Below, in pieces: positions 27,401 through 35,502 of a stretch of 64,000 nt of DNA. The stretch is from Actinomycetaceae bacterium (GTDB taxonomy: Bacteria; Actinomycetota; Actinomycetes; Actinomycetales; Actinomycetaceae). The stretch is from assembly GCA_030524055.1 (NCBI GenBank), contig JAUNHH010000003.1:186001-250000 (forward strand), read 5' to 3'. The notes under the pieces are model-generated. The model was given only the letters and a program-made list of their open reading frames with translations. It made no database searches and was not told the origin of the DNA. The translations under genes were made by a program, and so were the position numbers. The stretch's first letter is position 1. Each line of letters opens with the position of its first letter.

Positions 27401-27491
27401 CTTTGAATGTGGTATTACCTTGGGTCATAAGGACATTGCTGAAGGCGATGTTATTGAGACCTGGGAGATGCGCGAAAAGCCACGTGACTGA
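24411..27491 (+). CDS. infB: Translation initiation factor IF-2
   Basis: 1026 residues from the GTG at 24411 with GGAGAATTT upstream. N-terminal IF2_N helix domain ([23 protein letters not shown]), then ~350 residues of low-complexity Ala/Pro/Lys, later Gly/Arg/Pro, as in other actinobacterial IF-2. A second IF2_N module ([29 protein letters not shown]) precedes the GTPase: G1 GHVDHGKT near 529, G3 DTPGHEAF, G4 NKVDKPEA, G5 SAKQRQG. Domains II-IV run to the end and bind 30S, 50S and initiator tRNA. An exact copy of the dispersed 14-mer (minus orientation) lies in the linker at 24942-24955, encoding APPSS. Confidence 0.96.
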   Translation: MAKLRVHELAKELGITSKELLTYLNDHGEFVKGASSALEPPVVRSVREQFQAQSAAKDAAPEKETPAKSAGSKSSASAKEAAGAAAAKPAATPKPASAAKPAAPAPAKPAAAKPAAPKPAETATPEAATPAAPKKPAAPKPGARPAPSSAAPATGSAPSAPATPAAPKPTPAPTFKAAPPSSPATPPAAPAPKASPAPGKPGGRSGATPGPKPGAPRPAAPRSSGPRPGNNPYASSQGMPRPGGSGGPRPGPRPGAGERGGGRSGAAAGGGRSGGSGGGRSGSGGPRPGGSGGPRPGGSGGARPGPRPGGGARPNPGMMPGQANFARGSAQAPERGARPGGGGRGRGGGGARPGGGGGAPAPGGAPAAGGFGPSRPGGRGGGRGSTPGAFGRAGGKSQRGRKSKRAKRQEFEQQNAPVIGGVSIPRGNGQEVRIRQGASLADLAEKINVNPAALVTVLFHLGEMATATQSLDQDTFEALGTELGYDVKVVSPEDEDRELLESFDIDLEAEELDDVENLQPRPPVVTVMGHVDHGKTKLLDAIRHTDVVESEHGGITQHIGAYQVSVDHDGNLRPITFIDTPGHEAFTAMRARGAQVTDIAILVVAADDGVMPQTVEAINHAQAAEVPIVVAVNKVDKPEANPDKIRAQLTEYGLVAEEYGGDVMFVDVSAKQRQGIHELLEAVLLTADAALDLSANPDTAARGVAIEANLDRGRGAVATMLIQRGTLRVGDALVVGAAYGRVRAMFDDDGKDVAEAGPSRPVQVIGLTSVPRAGDSFLVATDDRTARQIADKRESVERAALLAKRRKRVSLEDFDKVLKEGAVDTLNLVIKGDVSGAVEALEDSLLRIEVGEEVALRIIHRGVGAITQNDVNLATVDNAVIIAFNVRPAERVQELADAEGVEIKYYNVIYSAIDDVEAALKGMLKPIYEEVQLGSAEIRQVFRSGKFGNIAGSIVRSGTIKRGTKARLVRDGVVVADNLEIASLRREKDDVTEVREGFECGITLGHKDIAEGDVIETWEMREKPRD
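24942..24955 (-). repeat. Dispersed 14-mer, exact copy
   Basis: Inside the disordered linker of infB, read as APPSSP in frame; a permissive protein region. Confidence 0.8.
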
Positions 27492-27513
27492 TCGCTAGCG
27501 TTTCGTCATGATT

Positions 27514-27527
27514 GACGAGGGCGGGGC
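27514..27527 (+). repeat. Dispersed 14-mer, exact copy
   Basis: ATTGACGAGGGCGGGGCGG, 20 bases after the infB stop; its 3' part is the left arm of the hairpin at 27523-27569. Confidence 0.85.
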
Positions 27528-27569
27528 GGGATCTGCGAGAAGGGGAAACCCTGATGCAGGTCCCGCCCC
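27523..27569 (+). terminator. Hairpin after infB
   Basis: GGGGCGGGATCTGC (27523-27536) faces GCAGGTCCCGCCCC (27556-27569) with one weak pair and a 19-base loop. The following bases GTTGTG are not a clear T-run, so it may need Rho or act as a stabiliser. Confidence 0.6.
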
Positions 27570-27612
27570 GTTGTGCTGCCCTGGCTCGTGCCTGTGCGCC
27601 GGGTGGGCAAAG

Positions 27613-27693
27613 CTGCGCTGCACCGGACGGGCTCAGGGCGACATTTTTGCCCGGAATTCGCACTTTTTGTCGCCCTTTGCAGGTTTGGTGTCA
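27613..27693. repeat. 81-bp direct repeat, copy 1
   Basis: Differs from the copy at 28125-28205 at four positions only. Each copy contains an internal inverted repeat (GGGCGACA and TGTCGCCC, with GAATTC near the centre), so the transcript could fold. Lies just past the stop side of the small minus-strand gene at 27744. Confidence 0.9.
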
Positions 27694-27743
27694 TTGATCG
27701 TCTGATACCACGCACCACCAATACAGGGCGGCGCCCTAAAGAT

Positions 27744-28109
27744 TTAGTGCTTGTGTTGCTGACTGGAGAGATACTCGTCGAACTCGCTAAAGAAAAGATC
27801 GAGTGCGCTCTCCTCATCAGGCTCGACCATGAGGAGGTAGTAATCCCACCTCACACTCATCGTGGGCAGATCGTGGCGCTCTTGGAGCCAGGTCGTGAAT
27901 TCGCCGAGAATATCCTGGTCATGGGGGAGAGTGTGTCCAGGATTGTCGCTGGCATACTGGCATTCTCGCCCGAAAAACCAGCCATCAATAAAAATACGCA
28001 ACCGAGAAATAGAGTGCCCGCCAATCCACATACCTGGCCGCAGTCGAATCAAAGCGATGAGGTCAACAATGGTCGTGGGGTAAGGGAAAAGCGCGGCTGA
28101 TTGTGTCAT
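27744..28109 (-). CDS. Small protein of unknown function, possible immunity-like family
   Basis: 121 residues from the ATG at 28109 (MTQSAALFPYPTTIVDLIAL); a longer reading begins inside the downstream 81-bp repeat and is rejected. The segment LIRLRPGMWIGGHSISRLRIFIDGW matches a recurrent pattern (R-x-x-PGM-x-x-G, then a helix with FI-x-GW) in small orphan proteins of actinobacteria and firmicutes that I associate loosely with immunity or defence neighbourhoods. No catalytic motif. It sits alone, opposite in direction to all neighbours, precisely between two 81-bp direct repeats and between infB and rbfA, which are normally adjacent. This suggests insertion as a unit. Confidence 0.6.
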   Translation of the reverse strand: MTQSAALFPYPTTIVDLIALIRLRPGMWIGGHSISRLRIFIDGWFFGRECQYASDNPGHTLPHDQDILGEFTTWLQERHDLPTMSVRWDYYLLMVEPDEESALDLFFSEFDEYLSSQQHKH

Positions 28110-28124
28110 ACCTCCAGTGTGCAC

Positions 28125-28205
28125 CTGCGCTACACCAGACGGGCGCAGGGCGACATTTTTGCCTGGAATTCGCACTTTTTGTCGCCCTTTGCAGGTTTGG
28201 TGTCA
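28125..28205. repeat. 81-bp direct repeat, copy 2
   Basis: Same orientation as the copy at 27613-27693. It begins 15 bases upstream of the start of the small minus-strand gene, so it may hold that gene's promoter. Confidence 0.9.
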
Positions 28206-28274
28206 CGCGAATGGCCAGGAAGGCAGGAGGAGGGGCGGGCGCTCTTTCGATAGCAGCACTTCCTCTAGTTTTCG

Positions 28275-28288
28275 GCCCCGGCCTCGTC
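28275..28288 (-). repeat. Dispersed 14-mer, variant with central C
   Basis: GACGAGGCCGGGGC on the minus strand, upstream of rbfA. Confidence 0.5.
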
Positions 28289-28346
28289 ACCCTTTACGAT
28301 GGGGGGAACGATAAAACTGAGGAAACGGCGTAAGGAAGGTCCCGCA

Positions 28347-28814
28347 ATGGCAGATGAAGCTCGCCAGCGAAAAGTGGCAGAACGAATCCAGCAAACTGTG
28401 GCCAGGCTTTTAGGGCGGAAAATCAAAGATCCTCGCCTCAGTTTTGTCACCATTACCGATGTGCGCGTGACCGGCGACCTCCAGCACGCTTCCATTTTCT
28501 ATACCGTCCTGGGGGAGGAAGCAGAACGGGCAGCAGCTGGCCGTGCTTTTGAATCGGCGAAAGGGATTATTCGCTCTGAAGTGGGGCGTGCCCTGGGTAT
28601 CCGCCTGACTCCCACCCTGGAGTTTCTTGTCGATGCTCTCCCAGAATCTGCTGCGGCGCTAGAGGATGCCCTCAATGCTGCCCGCGCAAAGGATGCGCAA
28701 ATCGCGCAGGCCTCCCAGGGAGCCACCTATGCGGGTGAAGAAGATCCTTATCGCAAGCCCGGGGAGTATGACACCGAGTGGGATGAGGACGACGAGGACG
28801 AGGCCGACTCCTAA
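28347..28814 (+). CDS. rbfA: 30S ribosome-binding factor A
   Basis: 155 residues from the ATG at 28347, preceded by AAGGAAGG; an earlier in-frame ATG at 28299 would add a basic stretch not seen in the family. RbfA binds the 16S 5' helix region during 30S maturation and cold adaptation. Type II KH fold: [46 protein letters not shown], and [18 protein letters not shown]. The C-terminus is extended by an acidic tail rich in Glu/Asp, common in actinobacteria. The stop TAA shares its last A with the truB ATG. Confidence 0.94.
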   Translation: MADEARQRKVAERIQQTVARLLGRKIKDPRLSFVTITDVRVTGDLQHASIFYTVLGEEAERAAAGRAFESAKGIIRSEVGRALGIRLTPTLEFLVDALPESAAALEDALNAARAKDAQIAQASQGATYAGEEDPYRKPGEYDTEWDEDDEDEADS

Positions 28815-29788
28815 TGGCCAAGCGCCCTGACACCTCTATTCCTGGCTTGCTCATTATTGACAAGCCTGCAGGGATGACCAGTCACGATGTGGTCTCCCGG
28901 GTACGCCGTCTAGCGCGTACCCGCAAAGTGGGGCATGCGGGCACCCTTGACCCAATGGCGACAGGTGTCCTGGTGCTGGGAATTGGTAAAGCCACGCGTT
29001 TGCTCACCTATATCACTGGAAATTCCAAGGCATACCGCGCCACCATGCGCCTGGGAGTGGAAACCCATAGTGAAGATCGTGAAGGGGAGGTGACTGCGAC
29101 GCGGGGGTGCGCGGAACTCGATGCCGAGACCTTAGAGGCCGCGTTGGCCGACCTCCGCGGGGAAATCCAGCAGGTGCCATCAGCGGTTAGCGCTCTCAAG
29201 GTGGGCGGCGTGCGCGCCCATGCCCTGGTGCGCGGCGGGCATGAGGTGAAGCTTGAGGCCAGGCCGGTGACCATTCACCGTTTGGAGCGTGTTGGTCAGT
29301 TGCGCTCATCCACGCTCACTATTGATGAGGGCGGGGCGCCGGCCACTATTCCCGTAGTGGATGTCGATATTGAGGTGGAGTGTTCTTCTGGCACCTATGT
29401 GCGCGCACTGGCCCGAGATATTGGCGAAAAACTGGGATGCGGCGCGCATTTAACGGCGCTTCGCCGCACTCGAGTGGGCACCTTTCCCGTTGCCGATGCG
29501 CTGGTTTTAGCTGATCTTGAGGCGGCGCACGGCCCGGATACTGAGCCTCTGATTGCCCCGATCTCCTTAGAGGCCGCACTTTCAGCCCTATTTCCGCAGC
29601 TGGTTCTTTCCGAGCCTGAGGTGCAGCGCTTTGCTCATGGAAATCCGCCTCGTCGGGAAGGGGAGGACTATGCTCGTCTTACTGACGCCAGCAAGGGCGG
29701 CCCTATTGGGGTGTTTTCGCCAGAAGGCGCAGCCCTGGGGCTTCTGCGCTGCCAAGACGGACAGCTCCGTACTATTTTAGTATTTTAA
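28814..29788 (+). CDS. truB: tRNA pseudouridine-55 synthase
   Basis: 324 residues. It forms pseudouridine 55 in the T-loop of tRNAs. Catalytic Asp46 lies in VGHAGTLDPMATGVL; KAYRATMRLGVET, the VPSAVSALKVGGVRAH loop and SSGTYVRALARDIG follow in order, with a PUA-like C-terminal region. The start overlaps the rbfA stop by one base. Between residues ~171 and 178 the peptide IDEGGAP interrupts the region before DVDIEVECSSG; it is encoded by a near copy of the dispersed repeat (29324-29337), suggesting the repeat is tolerated in a surface loop. Confidence 0.94.
   Translation: MAKRPDTSIPGLLIIDKPAGMTSHDVVSRVRRLARTRKVGHAGTLDPMATGVLVLGIGKATRLLTYITGNSKAYRATMRLGVETHSEDREGEVTATRGCAELDAETLEAALADLRGEIQQVPSAVSALKVGGVRAHALVRGGHEVKLEARPVTIHRLERVGQLRSSTLTIDEGGAPATIPVVDVDIEVECSSGTYVRALARDIGEKLGCGAHLTALRRTRVGTFPVADALVLADLEAAHGPDTEPLIAPISLEAALSALFPQLVLSEPEVQRFAHGNPPRREGEDYARLTDASKGGPIGVFSPEGAALGLLRCQDGQLRTILVF
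29324..29337 (+). repeat. Dispersed 14-mer, 13/14 match
   Basis: ATTGATGAGGGCGGGGC inside truB, encoding IDEGGA in a probable loop. Confidence 0.65.
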
Positions 29789-29807
29789 TGCGAAAGGCCT
29801 ATTGAGC

Positions 29808-30806
29808 GTGGCAATGAAAGTATGGACGGACTTTACTGCTGTTCCGGCAAATATCCAGTCCGTTGTGACTATTGGCAATTTTGATGGCATGCATCAGGGC
29901 CATAAAAAAGTTGTGACCGCCTGTGTGGAGCGTGCAAAACGTCGCGGAGTCATGTCGGTGGCCTGTACTTTCGACCCACATCCGCGTCAGGTCCACCAGC
30001 CTGATTCTGCGCCGCAGCTGATTTGCCCACTGATTGACCGTCTTGATGCCATGGATGCAGCAGGGCTCGATGCCACCCTTGTCATTACCTATGACGCTAC
30101 GGTGTACACCTTGGATCCGGAAGAGTTTGTTGTCGAGTTTCTCGTTGAGCGTTTGGGTGTACGTGAAGTCGTGGTAGGGGAGGACTTCCGTTTTGGTCAT
30201 GGCAATGCTGGAACTGTCGATACCTTGCGTGAGTTGGGGCGACGCTATGGTTTTGATGTGGTGATGGTGACCGATATTGAAGCCCCGGAAGGGCGGCGAT
30301 GGTCGTCATCTTGGGTGCGTGAACTTCTGGCTGCGGGGGATGTGACAGGAGCTGGGCGAGTGCTGGGCCGCTTGCACCGTATTCGTGGCGTAGTCGAGCA
30401 TGGTTTTAAACGAGGGCGGGAGCTTGGTTTTCCCACGGCTAATCTTGGCGCAGTTATTGATGGGGTTGTTCCCGCTGATGGCGTTTATGCTGGCTGGCTT
30501 GTGCGTCGCGTTGAAGGTACTGAGGCCACAGAGTTTTTACCTGCGGCTATTTCTGTTGGCACTAACCCGCAATTTGAGGGGAGGAGGCGCACGGTGGAGG
30601 CACATGTTTTAGGACGTAGTGATTTAGATCTCTATGGTGAGCAGGTGGCTGTCACTTTCGCCTCTCTGATTCGTCCCATGATGAGTTTTGATTCCGTTGA
30701 AGAATTGCTGACGCAGATGGATGATGACCTGCGTCAAAGCGCGGCTGTCCTCGGTGTTGCTGTGGCGGGCAGGGTGGATCCGGCCAGTGTTACTGCGGGG
30801 ATTTAA
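29808..30806 (+). CDS. ribF: Bifunctional riboflavin kinase / FAD synthetase
   Basis: About 332 residues. It converts riboflavin to FMN and then FAD. The N-terminal nucleotidyltransferase domain has VVTIGNFDGMHQGHKKVV and CTFDPHPRQVH, then VVGEDFRFGHGNAGTV; the C-terminal flavokinase domain has GRVLGRLHRIRGVVEHG, RELGFPTANLG and PADGVYAGW. AAAGG at 29793 could serve a TTG at 29802, the GTG at 29808 or, less well, an ATG at 29814; GTG is chosen by spacing and residue pattern. It follows truB as in many bacteria. A degenerate repeat copy (ACGAGGGCGGG) lies at 30410-30420. Confidence 0.92.
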   Translation: MAMKVWTDFTAVPANIQSVVTIGNFDGMHQGHKKVVTACVERAKRRGVMSVACTFDPHPRQVHQPDSAPQLICPLIDRLDAMDAAGLDATLVITYDATVYTLDPEEFVVEFLVERLGVREVVVGEDFRFGHGNAGTVDTLRELGRRYGFDVVMVTDIEAPEGRRWSSSWVRELLAAGDVTGAGRVLGRLHRIRGVVEHGFKRGRELGFPTANLGAVIDGVVPADGVYAGWLVRRVEGTEATEFLPAAISVGTNPQFEGRRRTVEAHVLGRSDLDLYGEQVAVTFASLIRPMMSFDSVEELLTQMDDDLRQSAAVLGVAVAGRVDPASVTAGI

Positions 30807-30814
30807 AGCGTGAG

Positions 30815-30839
30815 TCGCTGCCCCACCGGGGAGCAGCGA
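30815..30839 (+). terminator. Stem-loop after ribF
   Basis: TCGCTGCCCC pairs with GGGG-AG-CAGCGA, with an ACC loop and a two-base bulge. No T-run follows, so intrinsic termination is only possible. Confidence 0.45.
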
Positions 30840-31052
30840 GACGTCACGACGCTGTGTCGCCTCACTGCAACCTAAAAGATGATCGTAGGGTGAAAATCAC
30901 ACCATTGCAAGGGGAAAAGTGCCCGATTTTTCTAGGGGAAGTCTAGAGATGAAAAATGACTCCTTAAAGGAAGGTCATGAGCTCGTCAGAGATCCCATAT
31001 GTAGGTAAAGTTATTGCAGTCTCCATAAGAGTTATTGGGTATGTATCTGTGG

Positions 31053-31066
31053 GCCCCGCCCTCGTC
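31053..31066 (-). repeat. Dispersed 14-mer, exact copy
   Basis: Minus strand CATTGACGAGGGCGGGGCC, in the gap before rpsO. Confidence 0.85.
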
Positions 31067-31236
31067 AATGGTGACGTGCCCGATCCCACAGCGATATCGC
31101 CCTATTTTCGGCCCCTGAGATTAGTAGAGCCCACTATTTCGCGTGTACTCTGGAAAAGCCGTCATGACGGCCGCGGATCCGATGCCTTGAGGAATGGCCT
31201 CAACGCTCCGTGCAACGACATACAAAGGAGAAGTCT

Positions 31237-31506
31237 GTGCCGCTGAGCAAGGACGTTAAAGACCAGATTATTGCCGAGTACGCGACTCACGAGGGCGACA
31301 CTGGCTCCCCCGAAGTCCAAATTGCTCTGCTTACCCAGCGCATTAAGGACCTGACCGAACACTTCAAGACCCACACGCATGACCACCACTCACGCCGTGG
31401 TCTGCTTCTGCTTGTTGGGCGTCGTCGTCGCCTTCTCGGCTACCTCGCTGACGTTGATATCGAGCGCTATCGTTCCCTGATCGAGCGACTCGGCCTGCGT
31501 CGCTGA
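31237..31506 (+). CDS. rpsO: 30S ribosomal protein S15
   Basis: 89 residues from the GTG at 31237, with AAAGGAG eight bases before it; the protein then starts at the expected [34 protein letters not shown]15 binds 16S rRNA helices 20-22 and organises the platform. The [21 protein letters not shown] segment and the [13 protein letters not shown] end are canonical. Followed by a strong hairpin and then the pnp leader, the usual rpsO-pnp arrangement. Confidence 0.97.
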   Translation: MPLSKDVKDQIIAEYATHEGDTGSPEVQIALLTQRIKDLTEHFKTHTHDHHSRRGLLLLVGRRRRLLGYLADVDIERYRSLIERLGLRR

Positions 31507-31512
31507 CCTATG

Positions 31513-31542
31513 ACCGGCCCGTTCAGTAGTGAGCGGGCCGGT
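31513..31542 (+). terminator. Hairpin after rpsO
   Basis: ACCGGCCCG pairs perfectly with CGGGCCGGT around a 12-base loop, beginning seven bases after the stop. TTAACTACG follows, a poor T-run; it may act as terminator, attenuator or processing site. Confidence 0.65.
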
Positions 31543-31555
31543 TAACTACGTTGCT

Positions 31556-31700
31556 TCCCGCCAAAAGATCGTGGTCGAGGAAGCCTTTACCTATGCCACT
31601 GCGGTTGATGCGGTTTTCGACAGTGGCCTCCGGACAGCGACTTTCACCTGTCGCTATGCCGTGGGCTTCGATCGAAGGCCGACACTGAGTGGCTGAGATC
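31556..31700 (+). ncRNA. Structured pnp leader, candidate Actino-pnp RNA
   Basis: The ~180 bases between the rpsO hairpin and pnp can fold. CAGTG-GCCT (31621-31629) pairs with AGGC-cga-CACTG (31676-31687), enclosing a perfect AGCGAC/GTCGCT hairpin (31636-31655) and further purine-rich segments. The Actino-pnp motif is a known cis-regulatory RNA in 5' leaders of actinobacterial pnp genes, probably part of PNPase autoregulation. I assign it by position and foldability, not by a covariance model, and the boundaries are approximate. Confidence 0.55.
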
Positions 31701-31726
31701 AACTCAACCCAAGGAGACACCTTCAC

Positions 31727-34102
31727 ATGATGGAAGGCACTGATATCGTCGCTGCTGAAGCGATTATCGACAATGGACGTTTCGGCAAACGCACTGTGCG
31801 TTTTGAAACCGGACGTCTGGCCAAACAAGCTGCAGGTTCAGCAATGGCTTACCTGGACGAGGACACCGCAATCCTGTCCGCCACCACTGTGGGTAAACAA
31901 CCCAAAGATCAATTCGATTTCTTCCCCCTCACTGTTGATGTCGAAGAGCGCTCTTACGCTGCCGGACGCATTCCCGGCTCCTTCTTCCGCCGCGAGGGCC
32001 GCCCCGGAACTGAAGCGATTCTTGCCGCTCGCCTCATCGACCGCCCCCTGCGCCCCGGCTTTATTAAAGGCTTGCGTAACGAAGTCCAGGTTCACGAGAC
32101 TGTTCTGTCGATCCACCCTGACGACGCCTATGACGTTTTGGCCATTAACGCTGCCTCAATGTCCACCCAAATTGCGGGCCTGCCTTTTACTGGCCCCATT
32201 GGTGGTACCCGTCTGGCTCTGATTGAAGACCAGTGGGTGGCATTCCCGCGCTGGTCTGAATTAGAGCGTTCTGTCTTTAATATTGTTGTGGCTGGTCGCG
32301 TTGTTGAAACCGAAGATGGCGGGGAAGATGTCGCCATTATGATGGTCGAGGCCGGCGGCGGCGACAATGAGTGGGAACTCATTCAAGCTGGCGCTACCGC
32401 GCCCACAGAAGATGTTGTTGCGGGCGGTTTGGAAGCTGCGAAGCCCTTTATTAAGGCCCTGTGCGAAGCACAAATGAAGGTCGCCGAAAAGGCCTCAAAG
32501 GAAACTGTCGAATTCCCTCTCTTCTTTGATTACACCGACGAGCAATATGCTGCCGTTGAAGATGAGGTCGGCGATAAACTGGCTACCGCTTTGCTCACCG
32601 AGGGCAAACTTGCCCGCGATGAAGCTGTTGACGCCGTTCGCGACCAGATGATTGGCGCCTTGATTGAGCGCTTCCCCGATAGTGAAAAGGAATTGAAAGC
32701 GGCTTTCCGTTCCTTGGAGAAAACCACTATTCGTAATCGCACCCTGCGCGAAGAAATCCGTATGGATGGGCGCACCCCCCGCCAGATCCGTTCCCTGTCT
32801 GCCGAGGTTGAGGTTCTGCCTCGCGTTCACGGTTCGGCCCTCTTCCAGCGCGGCGAAACCCAGATTCTGGGCGTGACTACTCTGGCCATGCTGCGTATGG
32901 AACAGCAGCTGGACAATCTGTCGCCCATTACCTCCAAGCGCTATATGCACCAGTACAATTTCCCGCCCTTCTCCACCGGTGAAACCGGCCGGGTGGGCTC
33001 GCCCAAGCGCCGCGAAATCGGCCACGGCGACCTGGCAGAGCGCGCCCTTCGCCCGGTTCTGCCCGCTCGTGAAGAATTCCCTTACGCCATCCGCCAGGTC
33101 TCTGAGGCGCTGGGCTCCAATGGGTCAACCTCAATGGGATCGGTGTGTGCTTCGACCCTGTCAATGCTGCAAGCCGGTGTGCCCCTGCGCGCGCCAGTGG
33201 CCGGTATTGCTATGGGCCTGATGACCGGTGAGGTCGATGGCGTGACCAAGTCGTTGACCCTGACCGATATTCTCGGCGCAGAAGACGGCTTTGGCGATAT
33301 GGACTTTAAAGTTGCAGGTACCCGCGACTTTATTACCGCCCTTCAGCTGGACACTAAACTTGATGGCATTGATTCGCAGGTGCTGCGCGGCGCACTGGCT
33401 CAGGCCCGCGATGCCCGCATTGCCATTCTTGACCTGATTGATCAGGCCATTGATGGTCCGGATGAAATGAGCAGCCACGCTCCTCGCATTATTACCGTCC
33501 AGGTTCCTGTCGATAAGATCGGTGAAGTCATTGGCCCCAAGGGCAAGATGATTAACCAGATCCAAGAGGATACTGGCGCTGATCTGACCATTGAAGATGA
33601 CGGCACCGTCTACATTGGTGCGGCCACTGGCCAGGCCGCAGAAGCCGCCCGGACAATGGTGAACCAGATTGCCAATCCGCAAATGCCCGAGGTGGGCGAG
33701 CGTTTCGTTGGCACCGTCGTGAAGACCACGTCCTTTGGTGCTTTCGTGTCGCTGACCCCCGGCAAGGATGGTCTGCTGCATATTTCCCAGGTCCGCCGCC
33801 TTGTGGGTGGCCGCCGCGTGGAATCCGTGGAGGAAGTCCTCCAGGTTGGCCAGCAGGTTGAGGTCCAGATTGCGGAGATCGGCGATCGCGGCAAGCTTAG
33901 CCTCCATGCCGTTGTTGATGGCGAGGCTGCGGACTTTGTGCCCGAAGCTGGAGCACCAGCTGCTACTGCTGCGTCTTCTCTGCTTGACGGTGGGGAGCGT
34001 CGCGAACGCCGTGAGCGTGGGGAGCGTCGCGAGCGTCGCCCACGGACCCGGACCCGTCGTCGTCGTGAAGATGATGCCGATAATGCAGTGATAGAGGACT
34101 GA
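31727..34102 (+). CDS. pnp: Polyribonucleotide nucleotidyltransferase (PNPase)
   Basis: 791 residues. A 3'-5' phosphorolytic exoribonuclease of mRNA decay, active as a trimer. Two RNase PH-like halves are separated by a helical domain. The second half contains the active-site stretch [19 protein letters not shown] and [22 protein letters not shown], then [11 protein letters not shown]. The KH domain ([23 protein letters not shown]) and S1 domain ([28 protein letters not shown]) follow. The C-terminus is a run of Arg/Glu repeats of actinobacterial type. Two ATGs in tandem (31727, 31730) follow AAGGAGA. A terminator built partly from the dispersed repeat follows. Confidence 0.96.
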   Translation: MMEGTDIVAAEAIIDNGRFGKRTVRFETGRLAKQAAGSAMAYLDEDTAILSATTVGKQPKDQFDFFPLTVDVEERSYAAGRIPGSFFRREGRPGTEAILAARLIDRPLRPGFIKGLRNEVQVHETVLSIHPDDAYDVLAINAASMSTQIAGLPFTGPIGGTRLALIEDQWVAFPRWSELERSVFNIVVAGRVVETEDGGEDVAIMMVEAGGGDNEWELIQAGATAPTEDVVAGGLEAAKPFIKALCEAQMKVAEKASKETVEFPLFFDYTDEQYAAVEDEVGDKLATALLTEGKLARDEAVDAVRDQMIGALIERFPDSEKELKAAFRSLEKTTIRNRTLREEIRMDGRTPRQIRSLSAEVEVLPRVHGSALFQRGETQILGVTTLAMLRMEQQLDNLSPITSKRYMHQYNFPPFSTGETGRVGSPKRREIGHGDLAERALRPVLPAREEFPYAIRQVSEALGSNGSTSMGSVCASTLSMLQAGVPLRAPVAGIAMGLMTGEVDGVTKSLTLTDILGAEDGFGDMDFKVAGTRDFITALQLDTKLDGIDSQVLRGALAQARDARIAILDLIDQAIDGPDEMSSHAPRIITVQVPVDKIGEVIGPKGKMINQIQEDTGADLTIEDDGTVYIGAATGQAAEAARTMVNQIANPQMPEVGERFVGTVVKTTSFGAFVSLTPGKDGLLHISQVRRLVGGRRVESVEEVLQVGQQVEVQIAEIGDRGKLSLHAVVDGEAADFVPEAGAPAATAASSLLDGGERRERRERGERRERRPRTRTRRRREDDADNAVIED

Positions 34103-34128
34103 CCTTCAGGGTGTGAATCCACAGCACT

Positions 34129-34142
34129 AACGAGGGCGGGGC
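34129..34142 (+). repeat. Dispersed 14-mer, 13/14 match
   Basis: AACGAGGGCGGGGC after pnp; its GGGGC begins the terminator stem. A weaker copy (CACGAGGGCGGAGG) follows at 34189. Confidence 0.75.
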
Positions 34143-34165
34143 GTGTAACGAAAGTTATACGCCCC
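34138..34165 (+). terminator. Intrinsic terminator of pnp
   Basis: GGGGCGTGTAAC pairs with GTTATACGCCCC (one G-U) around a GAAA tetraloop, followed by GCTTTTGTT. This is a good Rho-independent terminator. Confidence 0.85.
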
Positions 34166-34359
34166 GCTTTTGTTGTCGATGAATATTTCACGAGGGCGGA
34201 GGACTGACTTTAGAGTGCACGGACCGCCAGGGTAAATGCGCGCCACGCCGGGTGGCCAGTAGTTTTATATTCAAGGATGCGCGGATAGGGGTGCAGGTCG
34301 TAGACTTTCTACGCTGGTTAAACAACGGCATAGATGCCCTATTTGTAGGAGGATGCTCC

Positions 34360-35334
34360 ATGACCACCGTATCGACGCGCACCAAAAGAGCTGGAATAGC
34401 TTTTACTGCGGCGCTTGGCTTAGCAGTTACTGGATTTATTGCCCCGGGAACCGCTGTTGCCGCTGAAGAGGTGGATCCGGCTATTTATACCGAAACCACG
34501 CCAGAAAAGAATATTGACTCCTGGACTTTGCCAACTGATCCCTATATGGGAAATAAGGCTAAAGACCTCGAAGAGGCCGCACGAAATATTCTCCGCGCTA
34601 AATGCATGCAGGAAAATGGGTATCCCGAGATGGTCTTTGAATATGACATGACCGCCGCGGATGTACCGAATAAGTTGGCCAATAACGGGTGGATTCTTTT
34701 CACTCCTGAATACGCCTCGCAATATGGGTATCGCTATGCACCGGACCCGCGTATTAAAGCCAATACCTTGCCTGGCCGTTTCTCTCAAAGCAATGACAAG
34801 GCGGAACTTGATATGCGCAGAGTCCTCCTGGACTGTGGCATTGCTGCCAATGCCACCCTTGCTGGGCGTGATCCGGAAGAATACAAAGAAGATCTCTGGC
34901 GGAACTTCTACCCCATTAGTGAAGAAACAGAGTGGGAGCGCGACCTGAAATTAGAAGATTACTGGTTTATTGGTGGCGAAGTGCTGAATGGGGCCGATGA
35001 AAAATGGCGCGCATGTATGACCGATGCCGGGTTTAACAGCTTGCCAACAACCCTTGACATGGTTGGGTACCCTTACCCACCAAATATTCCCGAATATAAA
35101 GAGTGGGATCGCTATTACATGGCGAATGGGAAGGCTAGCCCAGAAGAAACAGCATATGCTGCCCGGGATGCGCAATGTCGTATCGATTCCGGATGGAATC
35201 AGGCTCAATATGATTTCCAGTGGAATCACCGCCAGGATTATGTTGACGCCAACCAAGAATCCCTGACTCGCCTGCGTGACCACTTCCAGGCCCGTGCCAA
35301 GAAAGCTGCTGAAGTGATTGCAGCTAATCAGTGA
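34360..35334 (+). CDS. Secreted protein of unknown function with four cysteines
   Basis: 324 residues from the ATG at 34360, with TAGGAGG upstream; a longer open reading from 34252 has no such site. A classical signal peptide (RTKRAGIAFTAALGLAVTGFIAPGTAVA, cleavage after AVA) predicts secretion. The mature protein is acidic and rich in Tyr, Trp and Asn, with four Cys in two similar contexts, AKCMQENGYPE and RACMTDAGFNS, plus LDCGIA and AQCRIDSGW, so two disulfides are plausible. This CM-x3-G-F/Y pattern recurs in actinobacterial exported proteins of unknown role. No enzyme motif is visible. It is followed by a strong hairpin and appears to be its own unit inserted between pnp and the M16 peptidase gene. 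Confidence 0.7.
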   Translation: MTTVSTRTKRAGIAFTAALGLAVTGFIAPGTAVAAEEVDPAIYTETTPEKNIDSWTLPTDPYMGNKAKDLEEAARNILRAKCMQENGYPEMVFEYDMTAADVPNKLANNGWILFTPEYASQYGYRYAPDPRIKANTLPGRFSQSNDKAELDMRRVLLDCGIAANATLAGRDPEEYKEDLWRNFYPISEETEWERDLKLEDYWFIGGEVLNGADEKWRACMTDAGFNSLPTTLDMVGYPYPPNIPEYKEWDRYYMANGKASPEETAYAARDAQCRIDSGWNQAQYDFQWNHRQDYVDANQESLTRLRDHFQARAKKAAEVIAANQ

Positions 35335-35362
35335 GATTTCTCCATCTCTAATGCATGAACTC

Positions 35363-35394
35363 CAGCGCCCGCAGATCATGATCTGCGGGCGCTG
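35363..35394. terminator. Perfect 14-bp hairpin
   Basis: CAGCGCCCGCAGAT and ATCTGCGGGCGCTG around CATG, 28 bases after the secreted-protein stop. No T-run, but the stem is very stable. Confidence 0.7.
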
Positions 35395-35502
35395 CGCTGT
35401 AGTTATGCAAAAGTGATCTATAGGGAGCTGAAATAGACAGACCAGTCATGGCAGGATAGAGAAGGCTTATGCTTGTAGCACGCCCACACCTAGGAGGTTG
35501 AA

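Larger units (their letters stand above)
30807..31236. other. 430-base gap between ribF and rpsO
   Basis: Holds a stem-loop just after ribF (30815-30839) and an exact minus-strand copy of the dispersed repeat (31053-31066). An open reading from an ATG at 30977 with AAAGGAAGG upstream runs 89 codons and ends over the rpsO start. Its sequence has no recognisable features and it includes the repeat, so I leave it unannotated as a gene; the rpsO promoter should be in this gap. Confidence 0.5.

Noticed and set aside
30977..31246. 89-codon reading before rpsO with a good Shine-Dalgarno-like site
   Set aside because: Overlaps the rpsO start, contains the dispersed repeat and shows no protein-like conservation. 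It could be a leader peptide, but I cannot support it.
33161..33907. 248-codon minus-strand reading opposite pnp
   Set aside because: Shadow of the strongly biased pnp frame; no start signal or similarity.
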